From: Solirubrobacter phytolaccae
GTDB taxonomy: Bacteria; Actinomycetota; Thermoleophilia; Solirubrobacterales; Solirubrobacteraceae
Length of the DNA: 47,997 nt
Assembly: GCF_027587195.1 (NCBI RefSeq)
Contig: NZ_JAPDDP010000059.1
Location: 1 to 47,997, forward strand
Reading direction: 5' to 3'
Shown: piece after piece, positions 47,676 to 47,997 of the stretch
Numbering within the stretch: position 1 is the first letter of the stretch
Layout of the letters: the number at the start of each line of letters is the position of its first letter
Position numbers and translations under genes: made by a program
Notes under the pieces: generated by a model
What the model saw: only the letters and a program-made list of their open reading frames with translations
What the model was told of the DNA's origin: nothing
Database searches by the model: none

Positions 47676-47997
47676 GTGACCCAGTTCGACGACGTGTACG
47701 CCGCGCATCGCGACGCGGTGTGGCGCTACTTCCGGCGCCGGTCGGCGGCCGACCATGAGGACCTCACGACCGAGGTGTTCCTGGTCGCCTGGCGCCGGCG
47801 TGAGGAGCTGCCCGCGGAGCCGCTGCCGTGGTTGTACGGCGTGGCCCGCAAGGTGCTCGCGAACCATCGCCGCGCCGGCGACCGCCGCGACGCGCTGACC
47901 GAGCGCGCCGCCGCGCACGCGCTGCCGGCCGCGCCCGACCTCGCCGGGACCGAGCTGCTTGGCCGGCAGCTGGGCGGGCGTGAAGAACCCGATGTCG
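47676..47997 (+). CDS. ECF-type RNA polymerase sigma factor, N-terminal part (cut by window end)
   Basis: Read from GTG 47676 the product begins MTQFDDVYAAHRDAVWRYFRRRS; GTG 47655 in the same frame adds seven residues. Region 2 is clear: helix VYAAHRDAVWRYF, then AADHEDLTTEVFLVAWRRREEL, and the core-binding region 2.4-like PLPWLYGVARKVLANHRRAGDR. Region 4 lies beyond the window. No anti-sigma factor is visible. It follows the histidine kinase closely, so the kinase may influence its expression, though a direct link is not shown. Confidence 0.88.
   Translation, partial: MTQFDDVYAAHRDAVWRYFRRRSAADHEDLTTEVFLVAWRRREELPAEPLPWLYGVARKVLANHRRAGDRRDALTERAAAHALPAAPDLAGTELLGRQLGGREEPDV

Noticed and set aside
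1-47997. tRNA, rRNA, insertion sequences, integrases or prophage genes
   Set aside because: I saw no convincing tRNA T-loop/acceptor pattern, no rRNA segment and no transposase or integrase motif. A tRNAscan or Rfam search could still find something missed by eye.

Overview
The window is a gene-dense, very GC-rich actinobacterial chromosome segment with frequent GTG/TTG starts and many 1-16 nt gene overlaps. The gene set suggests Solirubrobacterales (Thermoleophilia). It includes an mce operon, MmpL-type RND pumps, a TIGR03668-type putative F420-dependent PPOX oxidoreductase, AbiEi/DUF559 proteins, and secreted proteins with the tail domain I associate with Solirubrobacter-like genomes. The assignment is inference from protein character; no rRNA or tRNA gene was seen.

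Layout. (1) 1-9683, plus strand: the end of one MCE protein, four complete MCE proteins, an MmpL/RND pump, a membrane-anchored thioredoxin-fold protein and a small protein, nearly all overlapping or within 6 nt. This looks like an envelope lipid-transport operon whose YrbE permeases would lie upstream of the window. (2) 9684-10224: a non-coding stretch built as a large nested inverted repeat (84-bp arms, 75 of 84 matching, two hairpins at the centre). (3) 10225-18462, minus strand: two small unknown proteins, a cyclic-di-GMP cluster (PAS-GGDEF-EAL, membrane GGDEF, membrane HD-GYP, with a VOC protein between), and two paralogous secreted propeller-like proteins. (4) 18573-25000: a second MmpL pump, a divergent EamA exporter/MocR regulator pair, and a secreted TAP-like peptidase. 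The MocR gene carries a tandem palindromic repeat inside its coding sequence. (5) 25043-33000: a secreted protein joining YD (RHS) repeats to a neprosin-like glutamic-peptidase domain, an SGNH hydrolase, a coupled four-gene operon (YwaF-like, serine hydrolase, GST-like, alpha/beta hydrolase) and a secreted hypothetical protein. (6) 33133-39842: a tandem-amidase secreted protein with a degenerate second domain, then an ABC ATPase/permease/histidine kinase/LuxR regulator operon. (7) 39906-42582: a perfect 20-bp palindrome at a putative leaderless promoter, followed by FrnE-like, secreted, cupin and HhH-GPD genes. (8) 42534-47997: secreted RTX-like protein, F420/PPOX protein, AbiEi-DUF559 protein behind a start-occluding hairpin, coiled-coil transglycosylase, DUF488, and a GAF histidine kinase followed by an ECF sigma factor cut by the window edge.

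Most striking items: the nested palindromic element at 9685-10089; the YD-repeat/neprosin fusion with both expected catalytic glutamates (E496, E613); the repeat read in-frame as the linker of the MocR regulator; the tandem amidase whose second domain has lost Lys and the Ser nucleophile; and the pattern that six of eight convergent gene pairs overlap at their 3' ends, while the other two are separated by inverted repeats.
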